64,000 nucleotides of DNA from JBGQBN01 sp041494805 (GCA_041494805.1 JBGQBN010000005.1:66137-130136), one strand, 5' to 3'; positions 8,023-17,669 are shown, counted from the stretch's first letter. Notes: a model not told the origin generated them from the letters alone. A program made the numbers and translations.

Positions 8023-9087
8023 ATGAAGAAATCACTCTTGGCCCTCTTCTTGCTCACCAATGCGTTCTTGATCACGCCGCGTCGAGCTTCGCCGCAAAAC
8101 GTGCCGGACTCCGATCTGGCAACGGCCCAGGAAAAGCATTTGCGCAATGTGCGCCAGCTCACCTTTGGCGGTCAGAATGCCGAAGCTTACTTTTCGTCCG
8201 ACGGCAGCCAGCTGATTTTCCAGTCCACGCGCGACGACCTGAAGTGTGACCAGATCTTCACCATGAAAGTGGACGGCTCGGGCGTCCACATGGTCTCAAC
8301 CGGCAAAGGCCGCACCACCTGCGGCTACATCTACCCGAGTGGGAGGAAAATCCTGTATTCCTCCACCCACCTGGCTGACGCGCAGTGTCCACCGCGGCCG
8401 GATTATTCCAAAGGGTACGTATGGGCGGTGTATCCCGGCTATGACATTTTCGTAGCGAATCCGGATGGCTCCGCTCTCCAACAGCTCACCAAGGCGGCGG
8501 GTTACGATGCTGAGGCCACGATTTCCAATGATGGCAAGAAGATTGTCTTCACTTCTCTGCGCCATGGCGACCTGGATATTTACACCATGGACGCCGCCGG
8601 CAAACACGTGAAGCAGCTTACCCACGAACTCGGCTACGACGGTGGGCCGTTCTTCTCGCCCGACGGCAATTGGATCGTTTACCGCGCCTATCATCCCACC
8701 GCGGAGAAAAACATCGCCGAGTACGAGAACCTGCTCAAGCAGGGTCTGATCCGCCCGACCTCTCTTGAGCTCTGGATCATGAAATCCGCCGGCAACGGTA
8801 AGCGCCAGATCACCAACCTGGGCGCAGCCAGTTTTGCCCCATCGTTTTTTCCTGACGGCAAGCGCATCATTTTCTCTTCGAACCAGGGTTCCACGGGCGG
8901 GATGGGTAACTTTGAGCTTTATGCCATCAATGTGGACGGCACCAACCTGGAACGGATCACGTATAGCGACGGCTTCGACGGCTTCCCCATGTTTAGCCCG
9001 AATGGCAAGAAGGTCGTCTGGGCCTCCAACCGCAACGCCAAAGCGCCGCACGAAACCAATATCTTCATTGCCGATTGGGAGCAGTGA
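8023..9087 (+). CDS. Secreted TolB-like beta-propeller (PD40/WD40-like) protein
   Basis: A 354-residue protein. The frame is open further upstream, but ATG 8023 begins a clear signal peptide (MKKSLLALFLLTNAFLI), so I start there. The mature part has repeated PD40 blades: AYFSSDGSQLIFQS, TISNDGKKIVFTS, FFSPDGNWIVYRA, SFFPDGKRIIFSS and MFSPNGKKVVWAS, each followed by an aspartate-rich strand such as LDIYTMDAAG. This gives a six-bladed propeller like the C-terminal half of TolB. There is no protease or TolB N-terminal domain, so a periplasmic binding or scaffold role is the safest inference. It converges on the gene at 9133. Confidence 0.85.
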   Translation: MKKSLLALFLLTNAFLITPRRASPQNVPDSDLATAQEKHLRNVRQLTFGGQNAEAYFSSDGSQLIFQSTRDDLKCDQIFTMKVDGSGVHMVSTGKGRTTCGYIYPSGRKILYSSTHLADAQCPPRPDYSKGYVWAVYPGYDIFVANPDGSALQQLTKAAGYDAEATISNDGKKIVFTSLRHGDLDIYTMDAAGKHVKQLTHELGYDGGPFFSPDGNWIVYRAYHPTAEKNIAEYENLLKQGLIRPTSLELWIMKSAGNGKRQITNLGAASFAPSFFPDGKRIIFSSNQGSTGGMGNFELYAINVDGTNLERITYSDGFDGFPMFSPNGKKVVWASNRNAKAPHETNIFIADWEQ

Positions 9088-9132
9088 AACCTGAACCTCA
9101 GCGGCAACTACCCACCACCGTCGTGCTGCGCA

Positions 9133-9924
9133 CTAGGAACCAGCGTCCGCAGGCAGCCCTTCCCGCTCGCCCAGATTTTTCGATAGATACGCCCTCGTAG
9201 CCCGCGGCAGCCGCGATCCTTGCAGGATTTCCCGCACCACGGATGCAGGCAGAGAGCGGGAAAACTCCAGCGCCCGAGCCAAGGGCGTCTTTTCGTTTCG
9301 CAACAGCGCGACACGGATCTCACGGCGCGGCGACCACCTCGAATGATGGCACACCGCCTCGACGAACGCCGCAGGCGCTTGGCGGCGCATCAGCGCCTTG
9401 ATGACAGACACTTCCGTGAGCCGCGAGTTGTCGAGCGCGGCATGAATCACGCGCATCTCGGAATCGAGCAACAGAGCGGCAGCCACCCGCCCAGAACCAC
9501 GGTGCGCAAGTGACAGCCTCTCTCCCAGCGTGACCTTTTCCAATCGATGGAGCAGGACTCCCTCCGCGGCCATTTTTATGTCGGCCGGAACGACTGGTGT
9601 GAGCGCCACCCGCATCAGGTCGAAGGTGAACAGATGACGCACGATTGGTAGGGAGACATAGCGAGGCGTCTTGGCATGCTGGACCACCGCCAGCTTCACT
9701 TTGCGGCTCTTCATCACGCCGCCGTTCTTACCCAGCCGCTCGATCACTTCGGCCGGCAAGTCATTCCGCCTCAGCAGAGTAAGACCAAGGTCCTCGGTAA
9801 GCGCCGGATCAGAAGCCGCAGCAGTGAGCACTTCGGCCGAAGCGCTGTAGATGGCTTCGGGCAGTGGAATCGTCAGAATCGGTTCAGCAACCATGCCAGT
9901 CGCGGTCGAATCTTTGGATGACAT
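9133..9924 (-). CDS. Uncharacterised protein, HEAT/armadillo-like helical repeats
   Basis: A 263-residue cytoplasmic protein without signal peptide or membrane segment. I do not recognise a named family. The sequence is strongly helical, with repeated blocks of about 35 residues containing LRRNDLPAEVIERL, ALMRRQAPAAFVEAV and ALLRNEKTPLARALEF, a pattern reminiscent of leucine-rich-repeat-variant or DUF2336-type helical repeats, so a protein-binding scaffold is likely. It ends 31 bases before the BadF-type kinase gene on the same strand and probably follows no operon partner downstream, where it converges on the propeller gene. Confidence 0.6.
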   Translation of the reverse strand: MSSKDSTATGMVAEPILTIPLPEAIYSASAEVLTAAASDPALTEDLGLTLLRRNDLPAEVIERLGKNGGVMKSRKVKLAVVQHAKTPRYVSLPIVRHLFTFDLMRVALTPVVPADIKMAAEGVLLHRLEKVTLGERLSLAHRGSGRVAAALLLDSEMRVIHAALDNSRLTEVSVIKALMRRQAPAAFVEAVCHHSRWSPRREIRVALLRNEKTPLARALEFSRSLPASVVREILQGSRLPRATRAYLSKNLGEREGLPADAGS

Positions 9925-9955
9925 AGTCGCGTCTGAACCTCACGGGTTAGAGCAG

Positions 9956-10897
9956 CTACCCCACGCCTTTGCGCGCCAACTCCAGCGCACCCCGCACCGG
10001 CTCAATGACGGTCGCGTTGACGGCGGCATTCGGATACTCGGAACGCAGACTATTGTAGAAAACCTGGCGGACCTGAGCACAGTTGCGAAACACACCACCG
10101 GACATGGCCAGCCGTACTTCATCAGCGTCTGGGAAAAGTCGGTGGATGACAATCTTGGCCAAAGTTGCGAGCTCGGCACCGGCCTGGGTCAGAATGCTGC
10201 GAGCCAACGGGTCTCCGGAATCCGCCGCCGCCAGTACCAATGGCAGCAGGCTGGAAAAATCGGGTATAGGGGAAGCGTTCGCTGCCAGCACCACCTGGTC
10301 ACGGGTTTCCAACCGCCAGAGTTTCATGACGCTCTGGAGCAAAAGGTTGGTCTGCCCTTCGGCGTGGGCTTCATCACCGGCTCGCATGGCAGCAGAGACG
10401 GCACAGCGCCCGATCCAATGGCCCGAACCCTCATCGGAGATAGCAAATCCCCAGCCACCGGCCCGCGCCGTCTGGCGCTGAGAGTTGCGTCCATAAGCGA
10501 TCGATCCGGTTCCCGCAATCACGATCACCCCCGGACCGCCGCCAAATGCTGCTTCCTGGGCGATCACCATGTCGCCGACTACTTCGACCTTGCCGGGGAC
10601 AAGCTCCGAAACCAACCGGCGCACGATTTCGCTGGTCTCCGGTCGCGCCGCACCGGCTAGTCCCACGCAGGTTCTTTGCACTTGCTCCGGAGCAATACCG
10701 GCCACTGTGCACGCCTGGCGGATCGCCTCGCCCAGGGCAAGGTGGGCCTCCGTCTCACCCAGACGGATCACATTGCTACCGGCCGCAGTCCCGCTGCCCA
10801 GCACTGAAGTTTCATCCCCGATCAGACAGGAAGTCTTGCTGCCGCCGCCGTCAATGCCGAGGAAGATGGCCACGGACGTATTTCTACCATAGGGCAT
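9956..10897 (-). CDS. BadF/BadG-type ATPase, probable N-acetylglucosamine kinase
   Basis: A 313-residue ASKHA-fold kinase. Phosphate-1 motif FLGIDGGGSKTSC is at about residues 12-24, phosphate-2 motif VIAGTGSIAYG in the middle and an adenosine motif LAMSGGVFRN near 270. The GDM segment (VVGDMVIAQEAAFGG) is where eukaryotic and bacterial GlcNAc/glucosamine kinases keep the catalytic aspartate. The single-chain length and absence of a Cys-rich cluster fit sugar kinases rather than benzoyl-CoA reductase subunits. It is divergent from a sodium:solute symporter 77 bases away, so uptake and phosphorylation of an amino sugar is the natural reading. Confidence 0.85.
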   Translation of the reverse strand: MPYGRNTSVAIFLGIDGGGSKTSCLIGDETSVLGSGTAAGSNVIRLGETEAHLALGEAIRQACTVAGIAPEQVQRTCVGLAGAARPETSEIVRRLVSELVPGKVEVVGDMVIAQEAAFGGGPGVIVIAGTGSIAYGRNSQRQTARAGGWGFAISDEGSGHWIGRCAVSAAMRAGDEAHAEGQTNLLLQSVMKLWRLETRDQVVLAANASPIPDFSSLLPLVLAAADSGDPLARSILTQAGAELATLAKIVIHRLFPDADEVRLAMSGGVFRNCAQVRQVFYNSLRSEYPNAAVNATVIEPVRGALELARKGVG

Positions 10898-10974
10898 TGA
10901 CTCCGCGGGTGCGGTTTCACACTCCGGCAGCGTTTTTCCGCGATAATGGCGCGGACGGAGAGGTCACAACCCTG

Positions 10975-12405
10975 ATGGGCCTGGACCGGCTGGATCTCGC
11001 GATTATCGCGCTCTACCTCGTCGGGATCACCCTCTTCGGCCTCCGCTTCCGTAGGCGCCAGCGTTCACTGCGCGACTATTTTCTCGCTGACCGCAACATT
11101 CCGTGGTGGGCCATTGCCCTTTCCATAGTCGCCGCCGAGACCAGCACGCTCACCATCATCAGCATTCCGGGCCTCGCCTACGACAGCAATCTGATGTTTC
11201 TGCAGGTAGTGCTGGGATATTTGTTGGGGCGCGTCATCATCAGTTTCATTTTGCTGCCACACTATTTCCGCGGTGATCTTTATACCGCCTACGAGCTGAT
11301 CGAACGCCGCTTCGGAGGAACACTCCGCTCGCTAACCGCAGGACTCTTTCTCCTCACCCGCGCCGCCGCCGAGGGCGTGCGCGTCTACGCCGTCTCCATC
11401 GTGGTAGCGATCGCATTGGGGACCGGAGAGATTGCTTCGATCGCTATCATCACCGCGCTAACTCTCATCTACACCTTCGAAGGCGGCCTCGCGGCGGTGA
11501 TCTGGACTGACGTCGTTCAGACCGTGATCTACGTGGGCGGCACACTGGTAGGACTGTTCACCATCCTGCATCTCGTCCCCGGCGGTTGGCAGACCATCCA
11601 CAGCGTTGCCGAAAGCGCGGGCAAGCTGCGCGTATTCGACTTTTCTCCTGACTTCTGGAAGCCGTACACGTTCTGGGCCGGACTGGTAGGCGGTACATTT
11701 CTCACCACGGCTAGCCATGGCACCGACCAACTCATCGTGCAACGGCTATTGGCGGCACGCAGCCAGCGCCAGTCGGTCACTGCCCTGCTCTCCAGCGGCA
11801 TCGCGATTCTGTTTCAGTTTGCTCTCTTCCTGTTGGTCGGAGTGATGCTGTTCGTCTTCTATCGCACACCCTCGGCAGATTTCGGCAAGGCGGACCGGAT
11901 CTATCCCACCTTCATCGTCAATCAAATGCCGCACGGGATCTCAGGCCTGCTGATCGCGGCCATCCTGGCGGCGGCCATGTCGAACCTGAGCGCGGCCCTC
12001 AACTCCCTGTCTTCCAGTTCCATCATCGACTTCTATTTAAGAAGCAAGCCTCAATCGGACGAACGCCGTCGGCTGCAACTCTCCCGCCTGGCGACACTGT
12101 TCTGGGCGCTGGTTCTCTTCGCTCTGGCCGTACTCTCGCTGCACAAAGTTGGACGCGTGGTCGAGGTGGGATTGCAAATCGCATCCGTCGCCTACGGCGC
12201 TCTGCTGGGCGTGTTCTTGCTCGGTGTGCTGACCCGGCGCGCGAATCAGAATGGCACCATGATAGGCATGGTGTGCGGATTTATGGCCGAACTTTATATC
12301 TGGCTGGGAACGAGCGTGCCGTGGACATGGTACGTCGCAATCGGAACGGTCGTGACCTTCGCCGTGGGATACGCCGCTAGCCGACTCCTGGAGAAACCAT
12401 CGTGA
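10975..12405 (+). CDS. Sodium:solute symporter (SSS family)
   Basis: A 476-residue inner-membrane protein with about 13 hydrophobic helices. The frame is open upstream, but ATG 10975 follows GGAGAGG by eleven bases and leads straight into the first helix (LDLAIIALYLVGITLFG). Family features include DYFLADRNIPWWAIALS after helix 1, AETSTLTIISIPG, and a late helix with AAILAAAMSNLSAALNSLSSSS, which carries the second sodium-site serines of SSS transporters. It is divergent from a sugar-kinase-like gene, suggesting a sugar or amino-sugar substrate, but the family also takes amino acids and vitamins. Confidence 0.9.
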   Translation: MGLDRLDLAIIALYLVGITLFGLRFRRRQRSLRDYFLADRNIPWWAIALSIVAAETSTLTIISIPGLAYDSNLMFLQVVLGYLLGRVIISFILLPHYFRGDLYTAYELIERRFGGTLRSLTAGLFLLTRAAAEGVRVYAVSIVVAIALGTGEIASIAIITALTLIYTFEGGLAAVIWTDVVQTVIYVGGTLVGLFTILHLVPGGWQTIHSVAESAGKLRVFDFSPDFWKPYTFWAGLVGGTFLTTASHGTDQLIVQRLLAARSQRQSVTALLSSGIAILFQFALFLLVGVMLFVFYRTPSADFGKADRIYPTFIVNQMPHGISGLLIAAILAAAMSNLSAALNSLSSSSIIDFYLRSKPQSDERRRLQLSRLATLFWALVLFALAVLSLHKVGRVVEVGLQIASVAYGALLGVFLLGVLTRRANQNGTMIGMVCGFMAELYIWLGTSVPWTWYVAIGTVVTFAVGYAASRLLEKPS

Positions 12406-12463
12406 AGCGTAGCGACTGCGGTTAAGAGTTTTCTTAAAGTCTCGCGTATACTTCAACCCCAAT

Positions 12464-13819
12464 ATGCCCCAGCCAGCCGTCCGCCCCGAACTTGCCCGCG
12501 ACCTCAGCACCAGCCATGCCTGGGCTGTCGTGGTCGGGACCATCATCGGCAGCGGAATCTTCCTCGTCCCCCGAGAAATGATGCAAGCGGTAGGCTCGGC
12601 CAAGCTGGTCTATCTGGCCTGGCTGGTCGGAGGCCTGCTGTCGTTCTTCGGTGCGCTGACCTACGCCGAGCTAGGAGCCATGAAGCCGCAAGCCGGCGGC
12701 GAATACGTTTACGTGCGTGACGGCTACGGACCGCTGGCTGGATTCCTCTACGCCTGGACCTGGTTCATTATCGCCAAACCTGCGTCCATCGCCACTTTGG
12801 CCACCGGCATCGTGCGCATCCTGGGAACTTTTTCGATCTTCGCTTTCTTTTCCCACCCGTCACCGCTCTTGGTCACCTACGGGCAACTGGTAGCCATCAC
12901 CGCCACTCTCCTCGTGACCTTCCTGAACTACATCGGAGTAAAAAAGGCCGGCGAGTTTCAATTGGTGTTCACGATTCTGAAGGTAGCAATCATTCTGGGG
13001 ATCGTGGCGGCAGGTTTCAGCTACAGCGGCGGTGGTTGGGTAAACTTCACCAGCGGTTATGCGGGCGCCAAGGGCGGTATCGTTGGCTTCATGGCAGCGC
13101 TGGTGGCAGCCCTGTGGGCGTACGACGGCTGGAACGATGTCAACATGGTGGCCGGTGAAATACGGAAGCCCGAGCGCAGCCTCCCGATTGCGCTGATCGC
13201 GGGTGTGGCCGTCGTAGGACTGCTTTACGTCCTGGTAAATGCAGCCGTACAGTATGTGCTGCCCGCAGCGGCTGTTGCCGCCTCGGAGCGTCCGGCTTCG
13301 GATGCGATCGCGCTTGTTCTCGGCAGCCTCGGCGCCGGTATCGTCTCGGCCGGCATGGCACTCTCCATGCTCGTTGCCATGAATGGCACCATCATGAGCG
13401 GTGCTCGTGTGCCCTTCGCTGTCGCCCGCGACCGTTATTTCTTCTCCGCCCTCGCCGAGGCGCATCCCCGCTTTCACACTCCTTCCGTCGCGCTCGTGGT
13501 CCAGGCCATCCTTGCGATCCTGCTGCTTCTGCTGGGAGGCAGTTTTCGCCAGCTTTTCTCGCTGGCCATCTTCTCGGAGTGGCTGTTTTACCTGGTAGCT
13601 GCCAGCACACTGTTTGTCTTCCGGCATCGCGAACCCAATGCCCCACGACCGTACCGTGTTTGGGGATATCCCGTGGTTCCTGCCCTGTTCGTTCTGGCTT
13701 CCGCAGTGCTTCTCTACTACACATTTGCCGGTAATCTCCGTAATTCCGCCCTGGGCAGCCTGGTAATTCTGGCGGGCATACCGGTCTTTTATGGTTTTGC
13801 CTATCGCCGCCAGGTCTGA
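12464..13819 (+). CDS. APC-family amino acid permease
   Basis: A 451-residue inner-membrane protein with about 12 hydrophobic helices. Helix 1 carries the unwound glycine motif GTIIGSGIFLVPREM expected for APC transporters, and helix 6 the matching ALWAYDGWNDVNMVAGE. The run of the sequence resembles the LAT/serine-threonine exchanger (SteT-like) branch. It lies 58 bases after the SSS symporter on the same strand, perhaps in one transcription unit, and ends before a 175-base gap. Substrate not determinable from sequence alone. Confidence 0.92.
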   Translation: MPQPAVRPELARDLSTSHAWAVVVGTIIGSGIFLVPREMMQAVGSAKLVYLAWLVGGLLSFFGALTYAELGAMKPQAGGEYVYVRDGYGPLAGFLYAWTWFIIAKPASIATLATGIVRILGTFSIFAFFSHPSPLLVTYGQLVAITATLLVTFLNYIGVKKAGEFQLVFTILKVAIILGIVAAGFSYSGGGWVNFTSGYAGAKGGIVGFMAALVAALWAYDGWNDVNMVAGEIRKPERSLPIALIAGVAVVGLLYVLVNAAVQYVLPAAAVAASERPASDAIALVLGSLGAGIVSAGMALSMLVAMNGTIMSGARVPFAVARDRYFFSALAEAHPRFHTPSVALVVQAILAILLLLLGGSFRQLFSLAIFSEWLFYLVAASTLFVFRHREPNAPRPYRVWGYPVVPALFVLASAVLLYYTFAGNLRNSALGSLVILAGIPVFYGFAYRRQV

Positions 13820-13994
13820 GGCTCAGCTCTGCCGCAAAGTCCCCTGTTTCGGGCCCACTCCGCTTTCGGCACAACTCGCGTTACCTAAGTACACGAGCGG
13901 CAGGCACGTTTACCCCCTGCCCTGTCTCTCGTAAGTTAAAACCTCCACCCGGTGTCTCTCCCCAGGCTCGGGTCCGCCTTTTTGGAGCTTATAC

Positions 13995-15041
13995 GTGGCT
14001 ACGCCTAACAACTTTCAGTTGGGGATCCTCCCCGAGCGCAAGATGGACTGGCGCACGCTGGCGACCAGCTACGGCCTCCAAATTGTCTTTATCATTCTTC
14101 TGCTGAACCTCGGCCTCATCTGGCCCGACCGCTTACTGCTCACCCACAACTATCACATGACCGAAATCATTCCGATGCCGAGCCTGCAGCCGAAACCGTT
14201 GCAGATCAGGACGCCCCCGCCTGTGGTTCATGCCAAGCTGCTGCCGCCAGCGCCCGTTTTCGACACTCCGAAGCTAGTCGTGCCCCGGGAAATTCGTGCC
14301 CCGCGTCCGCACCAGCCTGAGGTTGAACCGCCAAGAGTCGTGGTTAACAATTTCACTCCAGCGGTTTTGAAGAACATTTCCGGAGGAGCCCGCCCGGTTC
14401 AGACCGTCCACACTGGCCAGTTCGGCAGTTCCGCGACTCCGACGGTCAATGCTCCCTTACAAAAGGTGCAGACCGGCGGCTTTGGCGACCCCAACGGCGT
14501 TCCCGGACAAGGCAAGCAGAACGCGCACCTCACCATAGCCAAGGCCGGCTCGTTTGATTTGCCGGATGGCCCCGGCAATGGCAACGGCACCGGGGGCGCA
14601 AAAGGAATCAAGGGCACGGTCGCCAGTGCAGGCTTCGGAAACGGAATCGCCGTGGCAGGACAGGGTGACGGCCGCAGTAATGGCCGCGGAGTGCAGGCTG
14701 CGGGCTTTGCCGCACAGCAACTCACTTCCGGCGGAGTCAAACCGCAAATGCAGGCCGACAGCGGCCCGCCTACCACTCCGGTCGAAGTTACTTATAAGCC
14801 CAACCCGGTTTACACCGAAGAAGCTCGCCAGCTCAAGCTGGAGGGAGAAGTTTTGCTCGAAGTGATGTTCGCCTTGAATGGGCAGTTGCACGTCAGCCGC
14901 CTAGTGCGCGGCTTGGGTCACGGCCTGGATGAGGCCGCCATCGCCGCTGCCGGCAAGATGCGCTTCAAGCCCGCTTTGCGTAACGGAGTGCCAGTGGATT
15001 CCACCGCAACCGTACATGTGGTGTTCCAACTGGCGTACTGA
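13995..15041 (+). CDS. TonB-like energy transducer / outer-membrane link protein
   Basis: A 348-residue protein from the GTG at 13995. One N-terminal hydrophobic helix (residues ~24-45, SYGLQIVFIILLLNLGLI) is followed by a long proline-rich periplasmic stretch (PPPVVHAKLLPPAPV). The centre is a low-complexity Gly region built on repeats like VQTGGFGD, AKAGSFDL and ASAGFGNG. The last ~85 residues are a TonB C-terminal domain (PVYTEEARQLKLEGEVLLEVMF, then MRFKPALRNGVPVDS). It precedes an M48 protease by 23 bases, so the two are likely co-expressed. No ExbB/ExbD genes are nearby. Confidence 0.85.
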   Translation: MATPNNFQLGILPERKMDWRTLATSYGLQIVFIILLLNLGLIWPDRLLLTHNYHMTEIIPMPSLQPKPLQIRTPPPVVHAKLLPPAPVFDTPKLVVPREIRAPRPHQPEVEPPRVVVNNFTPAVLKNISGGARPVQTVHTGQFGSSATPTVNAPLQKVQTGGFGDPNGVPGQGKQNAHLTIAKAGSFDLPDGPGNGNGTGGAKGIKGTVASAGFGNGIAVAGQGDGRSNGRGVQAAGFAAQQLTSGGVKPQMQADSGPPTTPVEVTYKPNPVYTEEARQLKLEGEVLLEVMFALNGQLHVSRLVRGLGHGLDEAAIAAAGKMRFKPALRNGVPVDSTATVHVVFQLAY

Positions 15042-15064
15042 GAACAGAAAAAGAGGACCTTAGC

Positions 15065-16825
15065 ATGCACACCTGGAAATGGATGGTTACCGCATTCCTG
15101 CTGATCGCGCTGAACGCCGGCGCGCAGCAGACACCGGGACAATCGCCGTCATCGCCCGCACCAGCGCAGCCCGCCGCGCCATCACCAACTGCTGCGGCGG
15201 CGGCAAGTCCCGCACCGGAGCCGTCATCTCCGCCCACGACCATGGATCAGGTGGTGGACCGCACCATTGCCCGTGAGCACGCGCTCATCGACATGCTGAA
15301 GTCCCGCACTCCGCTGGTCGAGACCTATCTGCAGAACCTGACGTCCGATCCTCAACTCGGCCCCGTGCCCAAGGAAGACCACTACTTCCTCGGCCGCATG
15401 GATATGGGTGAATCCGTGGACCGGCACGATTATCTCTCCAAGGAAACCAGCTTCCAGGCCCGCATGTTGGGAGGCTTCACCCATCTGTTCAAGTTCGAAT
15501 ACCAGCCCATGGGCTTCTCCTGGATGGTTTTCGCGGACCATGAGGACTTCGATCGCAACCACTACGATTTCAAGTATGTCCGCCGCGAGTTCCTCAGCGA
15601 CATCCGTTGCATCGTGTTCGATATCACTCCCAAGAAAAGTGCCGGTAAAGGCCGCTTCCTGGGCCGCATCTGGGTCGAAGACCAGGACTTCAACATCGTC
15701 CGCCTCAACGGCACCTACGCCCCGCGTCCCCGAAACGCCTACTTCTTCCACATGGATAGCTGGCGCATGAACCTGATCCCCGGCTACTGGGTGCCTGCCT
15801 ACATCTACAGTGAAGAAGGCGATTTCAGCTACGGCTCCAAGGACAAGATGGCCTTCAAGGCGCAAACCCGCCTCTGGGGCTACGACCTGAAAAAGAACGG
15901 CAAGGAAGACGAACTCACCCAGATGCTGGTGGATTCATCGGTGAAGGACGAAAGCGCCGCCACTCAGGACCCTTCTCCGCTGCAGGCTCAACGGGAATGG
16001 CTGCAGCAGGCCGAAGATAACGTGGTCGAGCGCCTGCAAAACGCCGGCCTCCTGGCCCCCGAAGGTGAAGTGGACAAAATCCTGCTGACCGTGGTCAACA
16101 ATCTTCAGATCACCAACAACATCGAACTGCCCCGCCCGTTGCGGACGCGGGTGATGCTGACCTCTCCCCTGGAAACTTTCAGCGTGGGCAACACCATCAT
16201 CGTAAGCCGCGGCCTGATCGACGTGCTGCCCGACGAAGCCAGCCTGGCCATGGTCCTCTCGCACGAACTGGCGCACATCGTTCTGGGACACAACCTGGGC
16301 AGCAAGTTCGCTTTCAACGACCGCATGCTCTTCTCCGACGAATCCACCTACCAGAACTTCGGATTCAAGCACGTCCCCGAGGAAGAAATCGTAGCCGACA
16401 AGAAAGCCATGGACATGCTGAAGAATTCACCCTACGGCCAGAAACTGGACACGGCGGCATTGTTCCTGAAAGAACTGGCCCAGCGGGGACCAGCGCTTTC
16501 CGCCCTGTCGACTGCCCACCTGGGCAACAACTTCACCGATGGCAAAGGCGGGGTAGAACGGATGGCAGCGTTGCTGAACCAGGGCCCAGCACTAGACCCA
16601 AACAAGCTGGACCAGATCGCAGCCTTGCCCCTGGGCGGACGCGTCAAACTGAACCCCTGGGACGACAAAGTCGAACTGATCAAAACGGCACCGGTGGCCA
16701 TCACCTCCGCCCGCGACAAAATGCCGTTTGAAGTAACCCCGTTCTTCCCGCGGCTCACCCGCATGACGAGCGGTAACCCGCCGAGTCCAACGACCGCAGC
16801 AGCTAACGCGGCTCCCAGCAATTAG
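15065..16825 (+). CDS. Exported M48-family zinc metalloprotease
   Basis: A 586-residue protein with a signal peptide (MHTWKWMVTAFLLIALNAGAQ) and an Ala/Pro/Ser-rich linker to about residue 60. Residues 60-300 are an uncharacterised beta-rich domain. The protease core follows with HELAHIVLGH, where H400, E401 and H404 are the zinc site, and a third acidic ligand expected in EEEIVADKKAMDML. BepA-type periplasmic M48 proteases monitor outer-membrane assembly, but here the N-terminal domain is different and there is no TPR tail, so that role is only suggested. It is coupled to the TonB-like gene and followed by a good terminator. Confidence 0.88.
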   Translation: MHTWKWMVTAFLLIALNAGAQQTPGQSPSSPAPAQPAAPSPTAAAAASPAPEPSSPPTTMDQVVDRTIAREHALIDMLKSRTPLVETYLQNLTSDPQLGPVPKEDHYFLGRMDMGESVDRHDYLSKETSFQARMLGGFTHLFKFEYQPMGFSWMVFADHEDFDRNHYDFKYVRREFLSDIRCIVFDITPKKSAGKGRFLGRIWVEDQDFNIVRLNGTYAPRPRNAYFFHMDSWRMNLIPGYWVPAYIYSEEGDFSYGSKDKMAFKAQTRLWGYDLKKNGKEDELTQMLVDSSVKDESAATQDPSPLQAQREWLQQAEDNVVERLQNAGLLAPEGEVDKILLTVVNNLQITNNIELPRPLRTRVMLTSPLETFSVGNTIIVSRGLIDVLPDEASLAMVLSHELAHIVLGHNLGSKFAFNDRMLFSDESTYQNFGFKHVPEEEIVADKKAMDMLKNSPYGQKLDTAALFLKELAQRGPALSALSTAHLGNNFTDGKGGVERMAALLNQGPALDPNKLDQIAALPLGGRVKLNPWDDKVELIKTAPVAITSARDKMPFEVTPFFPRLTRMTSGNPPSPTTAAANAAPSN

Positions 16826-16860
16826 CAGGAGCCCTTAAAGCACAAGTTGAAGTAAGCGCA

Positions 16861-16904
16861 GGCCGGGACCGGAAGCAATTCCGGAGTTCCGGCCTTCGTA
16901 TTTT
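16861..16904 (+). terminator. Rho-independent terminator after the M48 gene
   Basis: Imperfect GC-rich hairpin with outer arms GGCCGG and CCGGCC and inner arms CCGGAA and TTCCGG, followed by a T-rich tail ending TATTTT. It begins 36 bases after the protease stop codon. Confidence 0.6.
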
Positions 16905-16910
16905 GCACGT

Positions 16911-16934
16911 GTAGCGCGGGCGCCCTCGCCCACC
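16911..16934 (+). repeat. REP-like hairpin (GCGGGCG family)
   Basis: GTAG is followed by GCGCGGGCG, a four-base loop and CGCCC. Close relatives occur at 33729-33745 and 56911-56935 in this window, all in intergenic DNA. Confidence 0.35.
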
Positions 16935-16987
16935 GTTTTTGGCTTGAGCTCTTCCCAGCCTAAGAAGTTCGATGGAAGCCCCACCAT

Positions 16988-17401
16988 TCACACGATACGA
17001 AGCTTGGGGAAGTCCTGCTTATAGCGCGTGGCGTCGAGGGTCATGAGCCGGTCGGCACGCAGCAGGGCGTGGGAAGCCACCACGAAGTCCACCAGCAGAC
17101 GTTTAGGAGTGCCCCCGCCGGAGCGCCGGCGGCGTTCCGCGTAAGCTGAGAAGCTCTTGGCCGCCTGCCGCCAGACGGGTTCGTCCAGCGCAAAGTCAAT
17201 CGCAATAGTCGTGTCCGTGAGAAAGCTGTCGACAAAGCTCTGGCTAGCCGACGGGTGCGCAAGTAATTCCGCGTACACGGGCGCGCAGATGACCAGCCCT
17301 CCCTGGGTGTGGGCTTGTGCCAGTTCCGCCGCCACGCGCGAGGCGAGAGGTTCGCTCGACCACAGGGCCGATATGACATTGGTATCCAGGGCGGTCCTCA
17401 C
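16988..17401 (-). CDS. vapC: VapC-type PIN-domain ribonuclease toxin
   Basis: A 137-residue PIN domain. The conserved acidic residues are visible: D6 in TALDTN, E45 in VYAELLAHP, and aspartates in KRLLVDFVVAS and DRLMTLDATRY. VapC toxins are Mg-dependent RNases that cut tRNA or rRNA. The GTG start overlaps the antitoxin stop by four bases (GTGA), the standard coupling of toxin-antitoxin pairs. The sequence looks intact. The exact RNA target cannot be read from sequence. Confidence 0.86.
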   Translation of the reverse strand: MRTALDTNVISALWSSEPLASRVAAELAQAHTQGGLVICAPVYAELLAHPSASQSFVDSFLTDTTIAIDFALDEPVWRQAAKSFSAYAERRRRSGGGTPKRLLVDFVVASHALLRADRLMTLDATRYKQDFPKLRIV

Positions 17402-17667
17402 TGGCGTCCGCGCCTCTTGCTCACCGCTTCATCGTCCCGCATTTCACGCACCCAAGAGTTGATTTCCTTCGCGCCCCCGGCAAAAGTACCCAAGACGCCC
17501 CTATAGCGATCGAATGCGCTGGACACCGACCGCGCCGGACGGATCACCGTTCGCTCCCCTTCCGCGACAAACTCCACCCGGTCTCCGGCCGAGAGTCCCA
17601 GCCGTGCCCGGATCTCCTGCGGCACGGTTACTTGGCCCTTGCTGCTGATAGTGCTGGAGTTTTTCAT
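17398..17667 (-). CDS. vapB: AbrB/MazE-type antitoxin of VapC
   Basis: An 89-residue antitoxin from ATG 17667. The N-terminal swapped-hairpin AbrB fold is clear (STISSKGQVTVPQEIRARLGL, then GDRVEFVAEG). The C-terminal half (about residues 50-89) is polar and should wrap the toxin. The frame extends 18 codons further upstream to 17721, but that stretch coincides with a good promoter and has no ribosome site. The gene is translated before and coupled to vapC, and likely represses its own promoter. Confidence 0.86.
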   Translation of the reverse strand: MKNSSTISSKGQVTVPQEIRARLGLSAGDRVEFVAEGERTVIRPARSVSSAFDRYRGVLGTFAGGAKEINSWVREMRDDEAVSKRRGRQ

Positions 17668-17669
17668 TT

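Noticed and set aside
13890..13925. GGCAGG...CCTGCC hairpin after the APC permease
   Set aside because: Six-pair stem with a long loop and no T-tract; too weak to call a terminator.
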